A stretch of DNA of 28,106 nt from a virus. The stretch is taken from positions 1 to 28,106 of the IMG/VR virus record IMGVR_UViG_3300033145_001791, one strand, 5' to 3'. A program made the translations under genes and the position numbers. The notes beneath the pieces are model-generated. The model did no database searches and was not told the origin of the DNA. It worked only from the letters and a program-made list of their open reading frames with translations. Position 1 is the first letter of the stretch, and each line of letters starts with the position of its first letter. Positions 15,962 to 22,937 of this stretch are shown one piece after another.

Positions 15962-16366
15962 TTAAGTTGCTTCCTCTACTGGAAAAGGTGGAATCAATTG
16001 GGCAAGCACCCAGTCATTATCCCCTTGAGCTTCAACAAGTTTGGCGACGCAGTAGTCACCTTCTAACGCCACCGCGTGCAAATTTCCTTGACCGGGTGAC
16101 ATGTAAAGGGCGTCATTCCGCGCAAGGTCGTCAACGGTTGCGTCGATTTGATCTATTTGAAAAACAGCGCCAACGGGTACAACAAGTTTTCCATAGGCTT
16201 CATCGGCTACGCCGTTGTCATCCACAATATATCCGAAAAGCGGAAAAGTTACATCGTCTTGATTCACATCAAGCGCAAATTGATACTGTACCATAGCGGC
16301 ACCGCCGTCGTTGTAATAGTCGTAAAACTGCCTATCATTACACGGTCGAACTGGCATATTTGACAT
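15962..16366 (-). CDS. Capsid decoration protein
   Basis: 134 residues starting MSNMPVRPCNDRQFYDYYND. Residues 30-130 form a small beta-barrel pattern: VTFPLFGYIVDDNG, YGKLVVPVGAVFQID, DALYMSPGQGNLHAVALEGD, YCVAKLVEAQGDNDWVLAQL, resembling the DUF2190 / head-decoration type fold (a strand with GY-V, then G-L-V-P-G, then a final V-A-L). It sits directly upstream of the capsid gene, the usual place. Strong AGGAGG 8 bases before the ATG implies high expression. Confidence 0.7.
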   Translation of the reverse strand: MSNMPVRPCNDRQFYDYYNDGGAAMVQYQFALDVNQDDVTFPLFGYIVDDNGVADEAYGKLVVPVGAVFQIDQIDATVDDLARNDALYMSPGQGNLHAVALEGDYCVAKLVEAQGDNDWVLAQLIPPFPVEEAT

Positions 16367-16422
16367 ATAATACCTCCTGATTTAAATTCTAATTTTTTAA
16401 TCCTGATTATTCAGAATTATTT

Positions 16423-16935
16423 TTATATCTCTTCATATTCTGAACTGATTAATTCAGAATCCTTTTTATCAAGTTTTACAATATTGGTTTTAGCTGTGAA
16501 ATCGGCCTCTTGAAATGAAAACGATAATACTACGGGGTTTTCTTTAGCTGTTTTTATTTCAGCAGCAAGCGCCTCGTCTGTCTGAATATCTGTTTTCACA
16601 TATGCCTCGGCGGCCTGTCTCTTCAAATTCGTTTCTTCTTTTCCATCAATTTTTACAATTTCAGTTCCAAAAGCCTCGGACATTAATTTTTCACGGGTGT
16701 TGTTATACGCCTGAGTCTTCACCTTTTCCTCATTCGCCTGCATTTCCTTGATTGTTTCTATAGGTTTATCACCTACTATTTTTATAATACTACCAACCAA
16801 CTCAAGCGCGGCGGTATGTTTGTCGGTTACAATTTCTATACCCAGACTTTTCGCAAGTTCCTTTTTTGTTACGGTCCCGTTTTCTATCTGGTTACTAAGA
16901 TTTTTTATCATATCTTTGAATTGATCATCTGGCAT
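16423..16935 (-). CDS. Nested scaffolding protein (internal start within protease gene)
   Basis: An in-frame ATG at 16933-16935 (MPDDQFKDMIKNL) has a perfect AGGAGG at 16944-16949, 8 bases upstream, in the middle of the protease coding sequence. Translation from it would give 170 residues, the charged helical half (QIENGTVTKKELAKSLGIEI and the C-terminal EYEEI). This is the arrangement known for lambda C/Nu3, in which scaffold is made from an internal start so it exceeds protease. The internal ribosome site is much better than chance, but expression is inferred. Confidence 0.65.
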   Translation of the reverse strand: MPDDQFKDMIKNLSNQIENGTVTKKELAKSLGIEIVTDKHTAALELVGSIIKIVGDKPIETIKEMQANEEKVKTQAYNNTREKLMSEAFGTEIVKIDGKEETNLKRQAAEAYVKTDIQTDEALAAEIKTAKENPVVLSFSFQEADFTAKTNIVKLDKKDSELISSEYEEI

Positions 16936-17565
16936 AATATAAGCCTCCTGTTTAATTTTTGGATTTTCAGAATCCGTTTTATCTTTATTATCTTTATTAA
17001 CTTTTTGATCCATCGCACCCATTCCGACCTCGACGGCGTCGTTTCGTTCGCCTTTGACGGATCTAATGGCGGTGATTTGTTTTATCATACCATTTTCATC
17101 AACTTCAATCAGATCCTCGGTCCAGGCAACTATTGAAAAATGTTTTAAACCTAATTTAGTATCCTGAATAAATCTTGTATTTGATGATTTTTCGCCTTCC
17201 GGTGGGATATAGTTTTTTAAAAAAACTTTGTTTTTTTCAATTTTTGCACCTATCAGATAAAAGTCGTTATCCGGTGTTTTAGATCCATAATATGTATGTC
17301 CTTCTTTTGAGCCGGGAATAGGTCTTTTATTTAATACTTTCAGATAAGACTCCCAAAATTCCTTTGAAAATACAACCCGATTTGCAGCCTCCGTAATATC
17401 AAGTATCTCTTCAACTGCATAATATGGTTTATTATCATCTTTTTGAATCATTTCAAGCTTTTTTGCCGGTATCAGTGTTGGTATTGTTTCGGGGTCGATA
17501 GATAGGTTTATATGTGTTTTACAGGATTTTGGGTCTTCGGAAAGTATTTTTTTACATTTTTTCAA
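16423..17565 (-). CDS. Prohead protease fused to scaffold domain
   Basis: 380 residues from a TTG start, with GGGAGG 9 bases upstream (an ATG 7 bases further is out of frame). N-terminal residues 1-200 fit a capsid maturation protease: GHTYYGS (candidate catalytic His), then KVFLKNYIPP, KHFSIVAWTEDLIEVD (Ser after FxI strand) and the loop ITAIRSVKGERNDAVEVGMG, which resembles protease C-terminal beta strands in S14/U35-like prohead proteases. Residues about 210-380 are helical and charged (scaffold-like, EMQANEEKVKTQAYNN, REKLMSEAFGTEI). Position before decoration and capsid agrees. A second start inside gives the scaffold alone (next entry). Catalytic assignments are inferred. Confidence 0.7.
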   Translation of the reverse strand: MKKCKKILSEDPKSCKTHINLSIDPETIPTLIPAKKLEMIQKDDNKPYYAVEEILDITEAANRVVFSKEFWESYLKVLNKRPIPGSKEGHTYYGSKTPDNDFYLIGAKIEKNKVFLKNYIPPEGEKSSNTRFIQDTKLGLKHFSIVAWTEDLIEVDENGMIKQITAIRSVKGERNDAVEVGMGAMDQKVNKDNKDKTDSENPKIKQEAYIMPDDQFKDMIKNLSNQIENGTVTKKELAKSLGIEIVTDKHTAALELVGSIIKIVGDKPIETIKEMQANEEKVKTQAYNNTREKLMSEAFGTEIVKIDGKEETNLKRQAAEAYVKTDIQTDEALAAEIKTAKENPVVLSFSFQEADFTAKTNIVKLDKKDSELISSEYEEI

Positions 17566-17571
17566 AGAAAT

Positions 17572-17586
17572 AGCCTCCCAGCTACT
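17572..17586 (-). promoter_or_regulatory. Shine-Dalgarno region of protease/scaffold mRNA, antisense target
   Basis: On the minus strand this reads AGTAGCTGGGAGGCT and contains the GGGAGG ribosome site of the protease/scaffold gene. Its exact reverse complement (15 of 15 bases, AGCCTCCCAGCTACT) is present in the plus-strand transcript at 18185-18199, in the loop of a terminator. See the antisense finding. Confidence 0.7.
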
Positions 17587-17598
17587 ATATTAACTATA

Positions 17599-17626
17599 AT
17601 TATATCTATATTTCTTTTTCTGTCAA
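17599..17626 (-). promoter_or_regulatory. Consensus sigma-70 promoter of the head-to-tail operon
   Basis: Minus strand TTGACA (17626-17621), 16-base spacer, TATAAT (17604-17599). Both hexamers are exact. The transcript should begin about 17592, giving a leader of roughly 27 bases before the protease/scaffold start codon. It faces away from the plus promoter 30 bases to the right. Confidence 0.85.
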
Positions 17627-17656
17627 GGTTTTTTTTATTTTTTTTTCGGAATTCGC

Positions 17657-17685
17657 TTGACTTTGAATGCCGGTTGTGGTATATT
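17657..17685 (+). promoter_or_regulatory. Sigma-70 promoter of the small regulator cassette
   Basis: TTGACT (17657-17662), 17-base spacer, TATATT (17680-17685), two mismatches from consensus. Predicted start about 17692, 47 bases before the first ATG. Divergent from the leftward promoter; the -35 boxes are about 31 bases apart, so a protein bound between could control both. Confidence 0.75.
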
Positions 17686-17738
17686 ATACATAGATAGTGA
17701 ATGTGAAAGCATAATAAACGCTATCGAGGAGAGAGATT

Positions 17739-17915
17739 ATGAAAGATTTGACTTATAAAGAAGCAAGAGAAAAATATAATTATGTCATACAACATGAAGC
17801 CGGAGGCAAGGTATACCATTCTCTTATATGGGCAAAAAAAGCAGCTATTAAAAAGGGTGGTGCCTGGTTTGTTAACGAAAATCTTATTAGTGCAAAAAGT
17901 CTTATAGAAAGATAA
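17739..17915 (+). CDS. Small helix-turn-helix-like protein
   Basis: 58 residues, with GAGGAG a short distance before the ATG. The core, SLIWAKKAAIKKGGAWFVNENLI (residues about 28-50; shown in part as IKKGGAWFVNENL), resembles the recognition helix plus wing of small MerR/excisionase-type DNA-binding proteins, in which a basic helix is followed by GG-W-FV and an acidic helix start. First gene of the plus cassette, so a regulator of the divergent promoters or of excision is plausible. Family match is from pattern only. Confidence 0.65.
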   Translation: MKDLTYKEAREKYNYVIQHEAGGKVYHSLIWAKKAAIKKGGAWFVNENLISAKSLIER

Positions 17916-17924
17916 GGAAAATGT

Positions 17925-18122
17925 ATGAAGAGAGTAAAATTCCCGATAGGGGTACCGGAGACGGCAAAATTATTAAAATTGTCTGAAAGGACAATCAGAA
18001 AACATTGTAAATTATTAGGTGTACAGAAATTAGGAAATAAATCTTTTTCTCAATATCTGTTGACTGAAAATGATTTGAAAAAATTAAAAAAGGCTGATAT
18101 AAAAAGACGGTGTGTCGGGTAA
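17925..18122 (+). CDS. Excisionase-like helix-turn-helix protein
   Basis: 65 residues, start ATG with AAGGA 8 bases upstream, 9 bases after the preceding stop. Residues 9-30 (GVPETAKLLKLSERTIRKH) are a clear helix-turn-helix, followed by a basic wing (KLGNKSFSQYLLTENDLKKL), the layout of Xis / HTH_17 proteins (winged helix with V-A-L-x-S-x-T pattern). Ends in a basic tail. Either a transcription regulator for the flanking operon or a recombination directionality factor; no integrase is in the window, so the former is more likely. Confidence 0.75.
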   Translation: MKRVKFPIGVPETAKLLKLSERTIRKHCKLLGVQKLGNKSFSQYLLTENDLKKLKKADIKRRCVG

Positions 18123-18143
18123 CCGTGCCAATCCTGACAGCGT

Positions 18144-18214
18144 ACAACTGCTATAAGCTGTTGTCCTTCTATAACCGGGGTATAAGCCTCCCAGCTACTG
18201 CCCCGGCTTTTTTT
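18144..18214 (+). terminator. Two-hairpin 3' end with terminator; loop is antisense to the protease ribosome site
   Basis: First hairpin 18144-18164 (ACAAC/GTTGT plus GC/GC, U-U mismatch, 5-base loop). Terminator: CCGGGG (18175-18180), 20-base loop (18181-18200), CCCCGG (18201-18206), then CTTTTTTT. The loop is unusually long and 15 of its 20 bases (18185-18199) are the exact reverse complement of the protease/scaffold ribosome-site region at 17572-17586. An exposed single-stranded loop of this type is the usual form of fast-pairing antisense RNAs. Confidence 0.7.
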
Positions 18215-18224
18215 AAGGAGTTAT

Positions 18225-18344
18225 ATGGTAAAAAAAAATGTGTCTTTTATTATAAGGGCTTTTAAAAAATGTGTCACTTTAGCAATAGAATTTAATAAAC
18301 AAATAAAATGTTTTTATTTTAGCATGGGAAGGAATAGAAAATGA
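18225..18344 (+). CDS. Tiny protein of unknown function (39 residues)
   Basis: ATG at 18225-18227 with AAGGAG 4-5 bases upstream, just after the terminator T-run. Encodes 39 residues, basic and hydrophobic (MVKKNVSFIIRAFKKCVTLA), possibly a short amphipathic helix. Its TGA overlaps the ATG of the next gene (ATGA), which supports translation as a pair. No family recognised. Confidence 0.5.
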   Translation: MVKKNVSFIIRAFKKCVTLAIEFNKQIKCFYFSMGRNRK

Positions 18345-18529
18345 AATATATTGATATCAACTTAGAAGATAAAAAATATCTTACAGAGATGTTAAAAGAA
18401 AATTTGAAATTAATAAAAAATGATACTCAAAGAAGTATCGAACATTTTGACAAGCTTTTAAAAATAATAATTTCTCTTGAAATTGAGATATCAAAAGAAT
18501 CAATTAAATTGCCGGCAAGTACTGATTAA
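18341..18529 (+). CDS. Small helical protein of unknown function (62 residues)
   Basis: Starts at the ATGA overlap with GGAAGG 8 bases upstream. It is an almost wholly helical, lysine- and glutamate-rich sequence (YLTEMLKENLKLIKNDTQRS, then HFDKLLKIIISLEIEI). It converges with the MuF gene and overlaps its last 26 bases on the opposite strand. Last gene of the plus cassette, no recognised function. Confidence 0.55.
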   Translation: MKYIDINLEDKKYLTEMLKENLKLIKNDTQRSIEHFDKLLKIIISLEIEISKESIKLPASTD

Positions 18530-19520
18530 CATACCAGTTATCAAGATATGGCACGCCGACGCCCTGCCCCCAGTCCACAAGATCATTAACAAACTCGTCA
18601 CGGCCTATTATGATATGCGTAATATAACACATTCCATTTGGGTGTGGATAATCCGGAACCTCTTCTACCAGGTATGGTGAATCAGCAGCAATATCAGGAC
18701 ATGGATCATCAGCGGGGCGGGTTACACCACCGGTCAAGTTCCATTTATATTTTCTAACAGCTGGATTCATTTTCCCTTGAAATTTCGCGGCGTCCTGTAA
18801 AGAAATAAATAATTCAGACCGAGCCAACCGTAACGCGCGCCAATCAATATGTTTTGGAATCCTTTTCGCGAATGCTGAGGTTCCTTCGACTAAGTCCCCG
18901 TATCTTTTCATAACGCCTTTTTTACCGTGCACGGCGTAAACAGTCAAATCTTTTGCAATCTGCAGAACATCTCTATTTTGAGCCAGTCCCATCGTAACAA
19001 TTTTTTTTACATCAAATTCCCAGTGTTTTGCAAAACCCGGTAAATATGGTTGTTTGTCGGAACCGGGAAACCCCCATATCCTATCGCTGAAATTATAACC
19101 ATCCTGCCAGACTCTTGAATGTGTCAATCCAATTAATGTTTCATTTAATTGTGAATACATTTTTTCGATGACACCAAATTCTATTCTGTCGATATCAGCA
19201 ATACCCAGGGCGTCGCCCCAATACGTTAGATGAGGTTGATTCGTGATTGTTATGGAATCGTCGATACTATTAATTATTATCTGTTCAGAGCCGCCCGCAA
19301 TTCGCGCGCCTGTTTTTCTTAAAGTTGTTTCCAACGATTTCAAGGAGGCGGCGGTTAATGATTTTCCTTTACCTTTCAGGTTAAGAGTTTTTATCTTTTC
19401 CGCCACCTCGTCGGCGGCATCAATATATAAGTCGCCGAGGTCTTTGTTGACCTGTTGGAATACTTTCCTGTATTCTATTCTGGATTGTCTCTGGGCCTCA
19501 TAGAATTCTGATTGTGTCAT
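18504..19520 (-). CDS. MuF-like minor head (head morphogenesis) protein
   Basis: 338 residues. The C-terminal half has the MuF signature: RALRLARSELFISLQDAAKF (helix with R-x-x-x-R-T/S-E), then KYKWNLTGGVTRPADDPCPD and PHPNGMCYITHIII, the cysteine/histidine-containing final motif of SPP1 gp7/Mu F relatives. The N-terminal half is helical. The protein binds portal and enters the procapsid. Start overlaps the portal stop by 4 bases. Confidence 0.8.
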   Translation of the reverse strand: MTQSEFYEAQRQSRIEYRKVFQQVNKDLGDLYIDAADEVAEKIKTLNLKGKGKSLTAASLKSLETTLRKTGARIAGGSEQIIINSIDDSITITNQPHLTYWGDALGIADIDRIEFGVIEKMYSQLNETLIGLTHSRVWQDGYNFSDRIWGFPGSDKQPYLPGFAKHWEFDVKKIVTMGLAQNRDVLQIAKDLTVYAVHGKKGVMKRYGDLVEGTSAFAKRIPKHIDWRALRLARSELFISLQDAAKFQGKMNPAVRKYKWNLTGGVTRPADDPCPDIAADSPYLVEEVPDYPHPNGMCYITHIIIGRDEFVNDLVDWGQGVGVPYLDNWYVNQYLPAI

Positions 19521-21025
19521 TTGACGCCGTTACTCTGTTGCTTTTCAGATTTTGCCGGGATGATATCTTTATCCTCGGCACCTGCCCCGGCTTCTGTAAA
19601 ATCCCGCATACCACCAAAATCTTGATCCAAAAATGCTTTCATAGTTCCATACTCTTCTATCTGTTTTCTGAAATCATCAAAATCGGATGTTATCTTACCC
19701 CCGGTTAATTCCTTCAGCAGGGTATGAACACCCTCAAGGTCTATCGCTTGTGAATCGCTTAATTTTTGTATACCATCGCTGTAATTTTTCCATATCTCGG
19801 ACCTTTCAACCTCTGTCAAACTATCAAGGTCATTCCATATATTCACGAATCCCTCCGGCGGCGTCTGATTATATGCTATGGCCTCAAGCAACAGCGTCGC
19901 CTCCATCAATTCTTGATATGAATTATTGACCTGTATCTGTCTCGATCCAATAAAAGATAAAAATATTCCCATCTGTTCAGCGGCGGAGGCGTGATTCCCT
20001 TCCATTTTCAACCCCCAGCATATTTCCGGCAAGCCCGAACCTTGAACTATTCCCCAGAAATCAAGATTCATTAACTTGATATGATTATCAATCAAATTTT
20101 TCGGCACCTGGACCTCTGTGGTTTCAACACCAGCTTTATTAAAAACAAAATCAATATTTTCAATACTGATATCATCAACATCGGTGAAGCCGTTATTTGT
20201 CATCCATTTTTTATAATCTTCGACACCCTGAATCAATTTAGTTTTCATATTCATAGCTTCCTCATGCGCGCGTAAATTGATTTCTGAATAAGCTTTTATA
20301 ATCGGCAAAATCCTTTCCAGGTCGGAATGGCCCTCGAATTCGCCGGGTTCTTTATTGTTGGTGAAAAACACTGGCAACATTTTCGTAGGATTCCGCCTGA
20401 TTTCTCCTGTTCGTATGCCCGGAGGAACCTCCCCGATGCGTGTTGTGATTATTTTATCTTTTGTATATTTCGTCGTCTCCTCAAAGTAATAGTTTTTACC
20501 ATCTTCATAATTGAACTGGTAATTAATACTTGTAATTATTCCGCTTAATTCTTTTGTGGTGATATCGATCAACACCTTGGAGACATATTCTGGTTTTATA
20601 AAATTCCATTTCACATAACCGGCCGCTGAATCGAACCAGGGAAAAATTCCAATAGTTCCCGCGATATGACATAATTTCTGAATCTCTTGTTTTTTAATTA
20701 TATACTTTTCATTATAAAATTTAAATTTATCCTCCCAGAATTCACGGTTGTTTACGGCGTCCCAGTCGTCGAGGTCAAAATGGGGAAACCCCATGAATGC
20801 AAGAGGTATTGAAATCGGAGCATAACAGAGATGCGCCCCCAGCTTATAACCCGCCACCGTATTATAATATAAACCCATTGCAAGGTCATAATTCACCGTC
20901 GTTGGAAATGTTAGATTGACGGCGGTACTCGATGACCTGTTTTTATTCATTCTATTTGTATTACTTTCTGATGACGAGAATAACCCCGTCCACAAACTCC
21001 CAAACCAATCCGAAAATGATGACAT
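19517..21025 (-). CDS. Portal protein
   Basis: 502 residues between the packaging genes and MuF gene. Features of SPP1/phi29-like portals: N-terminal Ser/Asn-rich arm, core with TNNKEPGEFEGHSDLERILP, PKNLIDNHIKLMNLDFWGIVQGSGLPEICWG in outline (a clip/stem-type helix and loop), and MEGNHASAAEQMGIFLSFIG followed by a long helix (crown), then an acidic C-terminus. AGGAGG stands 6 bases before the ATG. Dodecameric ring at one capsid vertex, docking site for terminase. Confidence 0.85.
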   Translation of the reverse strand: MSSFSDWFGSLWTGLFSSSESNTNRMNKNRSSSTAVNLTFPTTVNYDLAMGLYYNTVAGYKLGAHLCYAPISIPLAFMGFPHFDLDDWDAVNNREFWEDKFKFYNEKYIIKKQEIQKLCHIAGTIGIFPWFDSAAGYVKWNFIKPEYVSKVLIDITTKELSGIITSINYQFNYEDGKNYYFEETTKYTKDKIITTRIGEVPPGIRTGEIRRNPTKMLPVFFTNNKEPGEFEGHSDLERILPIIKAYSEINLRAHEEAMNMKTKLIQGVEDYKKWMTNNGFTDVDDISIENIDFVFNKAGVETTEVQVPKNLIDNHIKLMNLDFWGIVQGSGLPEICWGLKMEGNHASAAEQMGIFLSFIGSRQIQVNNSYQELMEATLLLEAIAYNQTPPEGFVNIWNDLDSLTEVERSEIWKNYSDGIQKLSDSQAIDLEGVHTLLKELTGGKITSDFDDFRKQIEEYGTMKAFLDQDFGGMRDFTEAGAGAEDKDIIPAKSEKQQSNGVK

Positions 21026-21052
21026 ACGCTGCCTCCTGTATAAAATTATATC

Positions 21053-21385
21053 TTAAAAATATTCATCTGTCAAATAAATTATTTCTTTATTCTGTATTCG
21101 TGCCCTCACAAGCTCCTCACGACTGCCCACTGATTTACTCCAGCCCGGCATTAAAGCGAAGATATCACATACCGAAATAAATTGAAAACACATCTCCATG
21201 ATCAATTTACGCCCTTTGGTAGTGTGTTCGATATCCTTACAAAATGTAAAATTCAGGTGTGGAGAGAAAACATTAAATCCGGTGTCTCTTAATTTTTTTG
21301 CTGCCCTGATTACTTTTTCAATATTTGATTCAATTTCTGTTTTAGTCCCCTGATAAGGTCCAGCGAGGTAAACTTTTTTTTTCAT
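21053..21385 (-). CDS. DUF4406 / nucleoside deoxyribosyltransferase-like protein
   Basis: 110 residues. MKKKVYLAGPYQGTKTEIES, NIEKVIRAAKKLRDTGFNVFSPHL, CFQFISVCDIFALMPGW and SVGSREELVRARIQNKEIIYL fit the DUF4406/nucleoside 2-deoxyribosyltransferase-like fold (V-YLAGP loop, S-PH-L, D-..-PGW-S-G-..E). The glutamate in SREELVRA is where the catalytic Glu lies in that family. It may act on a nucleotide or nucleoside, but no substrate can be named. Its location between terminase and portal, overlapping the terminase stop by 4 bases, is unusual for an enzyme. Confidence 0.7.
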   Translation of the reverse strand: MKKKVYLAGPYQGTKTEIESNIEKVIRAAKKLRDTGFNVFSPHLNFTFCKDIEHTTKGRKLIMEMCFQFISVCDIFALMPGWSKSVGSREELVRARIQNKEIIYLTDEYF

Positions 21386-22740
21386 GAGATAAACCGCCTT
21401 TTAATTTTCGCAATTCTCTGCTTGACTTTTTCTTTTAAGTTCCGGCGGTCGATATCTGGGATAATCAATCTCTTACCAGAATCATAAAAACATAATACGA
21501 CGGCGTCGCCGTCATCGGGTGACCGGTGATATCTTTTTCTGAATGCTTCCTTATCCTCGATCCGTTTTCTAATTTTCTTATCGTATCCAAAAAGGCGTCC
21601 GGTCAGGTCCTGTCTCAATTTTATATCGTTTGGAATGGATGCGAATTGTAATTTATCCTTGCATTCAAAATGCATTTCCGTTGATACATTCGCATATTCC
21701 TTGTCATTCTTTGCGGTACCACCAAAATTGATTGAAGTAATATTTTTATATCCCAGATCCTCAAGCGCATCGATCATGCCGCCGCCGCCCAGTCCGCCGT
21801 TATCGATATTCATTAAGGTATATTTTGAATCGGCACGCGCCGCGATTTCACGAGCTGTTTTTATAGGCGCCTCCATCTTGCGTTCAAATAATTTTATACA
21901 ACTGGACCCGCGCCTTTCATATACTTTCGTGGGGTCGTCGCCGAACCGACCCACGTCAACACCTAACACTTGAGGGCCGTCCTCTTTGCAGTCTCGTTTT
22001 GTAGCGGCGTCAACTATGGCACGTGTAAAGATTGCGAATTCAAGCTGTGCAATAGGATGATTTTCCCAGATATGCAGGGCCTTGTCACGGTCGTTTTTGA
22101 AATCAATATCTTTTTCTTTTCTTAACACCTCTGGAAAAAATGGATTATCGCGCCAGTTGCATTCTATTACAAGGGTATCCGGATCGGGGTTTATACAAAA
22201 CTTTTGATACACCGGGTCAAGCTCTTCATACCTGTTAAATATTGCCCAGATTTCCGAATTCATTTCTCTGAATGTCGGGACGATTAAATCCCAGGAATCC
22301 ATCAAGACGCCTTCGGCCTCGTCGACGACGATGCTGTCATAATGTGCAAGACCTTTCAGGCTTCTTGTTGCTTTAAGGTCTCGGAGTCCTTTAAAAATGA
22401 ATTTAGATCCAGTTCTTTTATTTACAATTTTTGTATTCTGTATTTCCCAACCCGGATATTTTAGTTTATCTAATAAAATAACAATTTCATCATATATAGA
22501 ATCCTCAATTGAACCAAAGATTTCACGCGCCCATATAACACGATGTCTTTTTATAGACGCCTGTCTTATCTTTATTCTTATCACGGTCTGAGTTTTCGCA
22601 GACCCACGGCCCCCATGAATCATTTTTTTTCGGTATGGTTTCCACAGCGGCGCAAGAATAGGCGGGATTTTATCGCGTTCTTTTTGTCTTAACAAAGTGA
22701 GCAGTCTATTTTTTTCTATATCAGATAATTCTTTTTTCAT
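21382..22740 (-). CDS. Terminase large subunit
   Basis: 452 residues. ATPase domain: GGRGSAKT at 43-50 (Walker A), YDSIVVDEAEGV near 135 (Walker B with catalytic Glu). Nuclease domain: GVDVGRFGDDPTKV around 245 (first Asp), IDNGGLGGGGMIDALED around 312, and SPDDGDAVVLCFYDSG near the C-terminus (final Asp), the RNase-H-like triad order of phage terminases (T4 gp17/SPP1-type). It cuts and pumps genome DNA through the portal. Overlaps the 66-residue ORF by 4 bases. All key motifs present. Confidence 0.95.
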   Translation of the reverse strand: MKKELSDIEKNRLLTLLRQKERDKIPPILAPLWKPYRKKMIHGGRGSAKTQTVIRIKIRQASIKRHRVIWAREIFGSIEDSIYDEIVILLDKLKYPGWEIQNTKIVNKRTGSKFIFKGLRDLKATRSLKGLAHYDSIVVDEAEGVLMDSWDLIVPTFREMNSEIWAIFNRYEELDPVYQKFCINPDPDTLVIECNWRDNPFFPEVLRKEKDIDFKNDRDKALHIWENHPIAQLEFAIFTRAIVDAATKRDCKEDGPQVLGVDVGRFGDDPTKVYERRGSSCIKLFERKMEAPIKTAREIAARADSKYTLMNIDNGGLGGGGMIDALEDLGYKNITSINFGGTAKNDKEYANVSTEMHFECKDKLQFASIPNDIKLRQDLTGRLFGYDKKIRKRIEDKEAFRKRYHRSPDDGDAVVLCFYDSGKRLIIPDIDRRNLKEKVKQRIAKIKRRFIS

Positions 22741-22937
22741 TCTTTTGTTAAAATCTTTTTAACTATTTTTTTGAAATTAAAATCCCTTTCATTTTCAGAC
22801 TTAAACCACCACCACCAAACATCTTTAGAAATAGATTGAAATTCTATCCCATACATAGGGCTATCGGACACTTTAGAAAAAGTAATAATAGTATCCAGGT
22901 TTATAATACTTTGTTTTTCACACATCGCGAAATTCAT
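22737..22937 (-). CDS. 66-residue protein between terminase subunits
   Basis: ATG at 22935-22937 with GGGAG 7 bases upstream; overlaps the small terminase stop by 4 bases and the large terminase start by 4 bases, so coupling on both sides supports it as real. Contains four consecutive tryptophans (DVWWWWFKSENERD). No family recognised; it could be a packaging accessory. Confidence 0.6.
   Translation of the reverse strand: MNFAMCEKQSIINLDTIITFSKVSDSPMYGIEFQSISKDVWWWWFKSENERDFNFKKIVKKILTKE

Noticed and set aside
16366-16423. Terminator between protease/scaffold and decoration genes
   Set aside because: Only a 4-bp CTGA/TCAG stem with few T residues; too weak to call.
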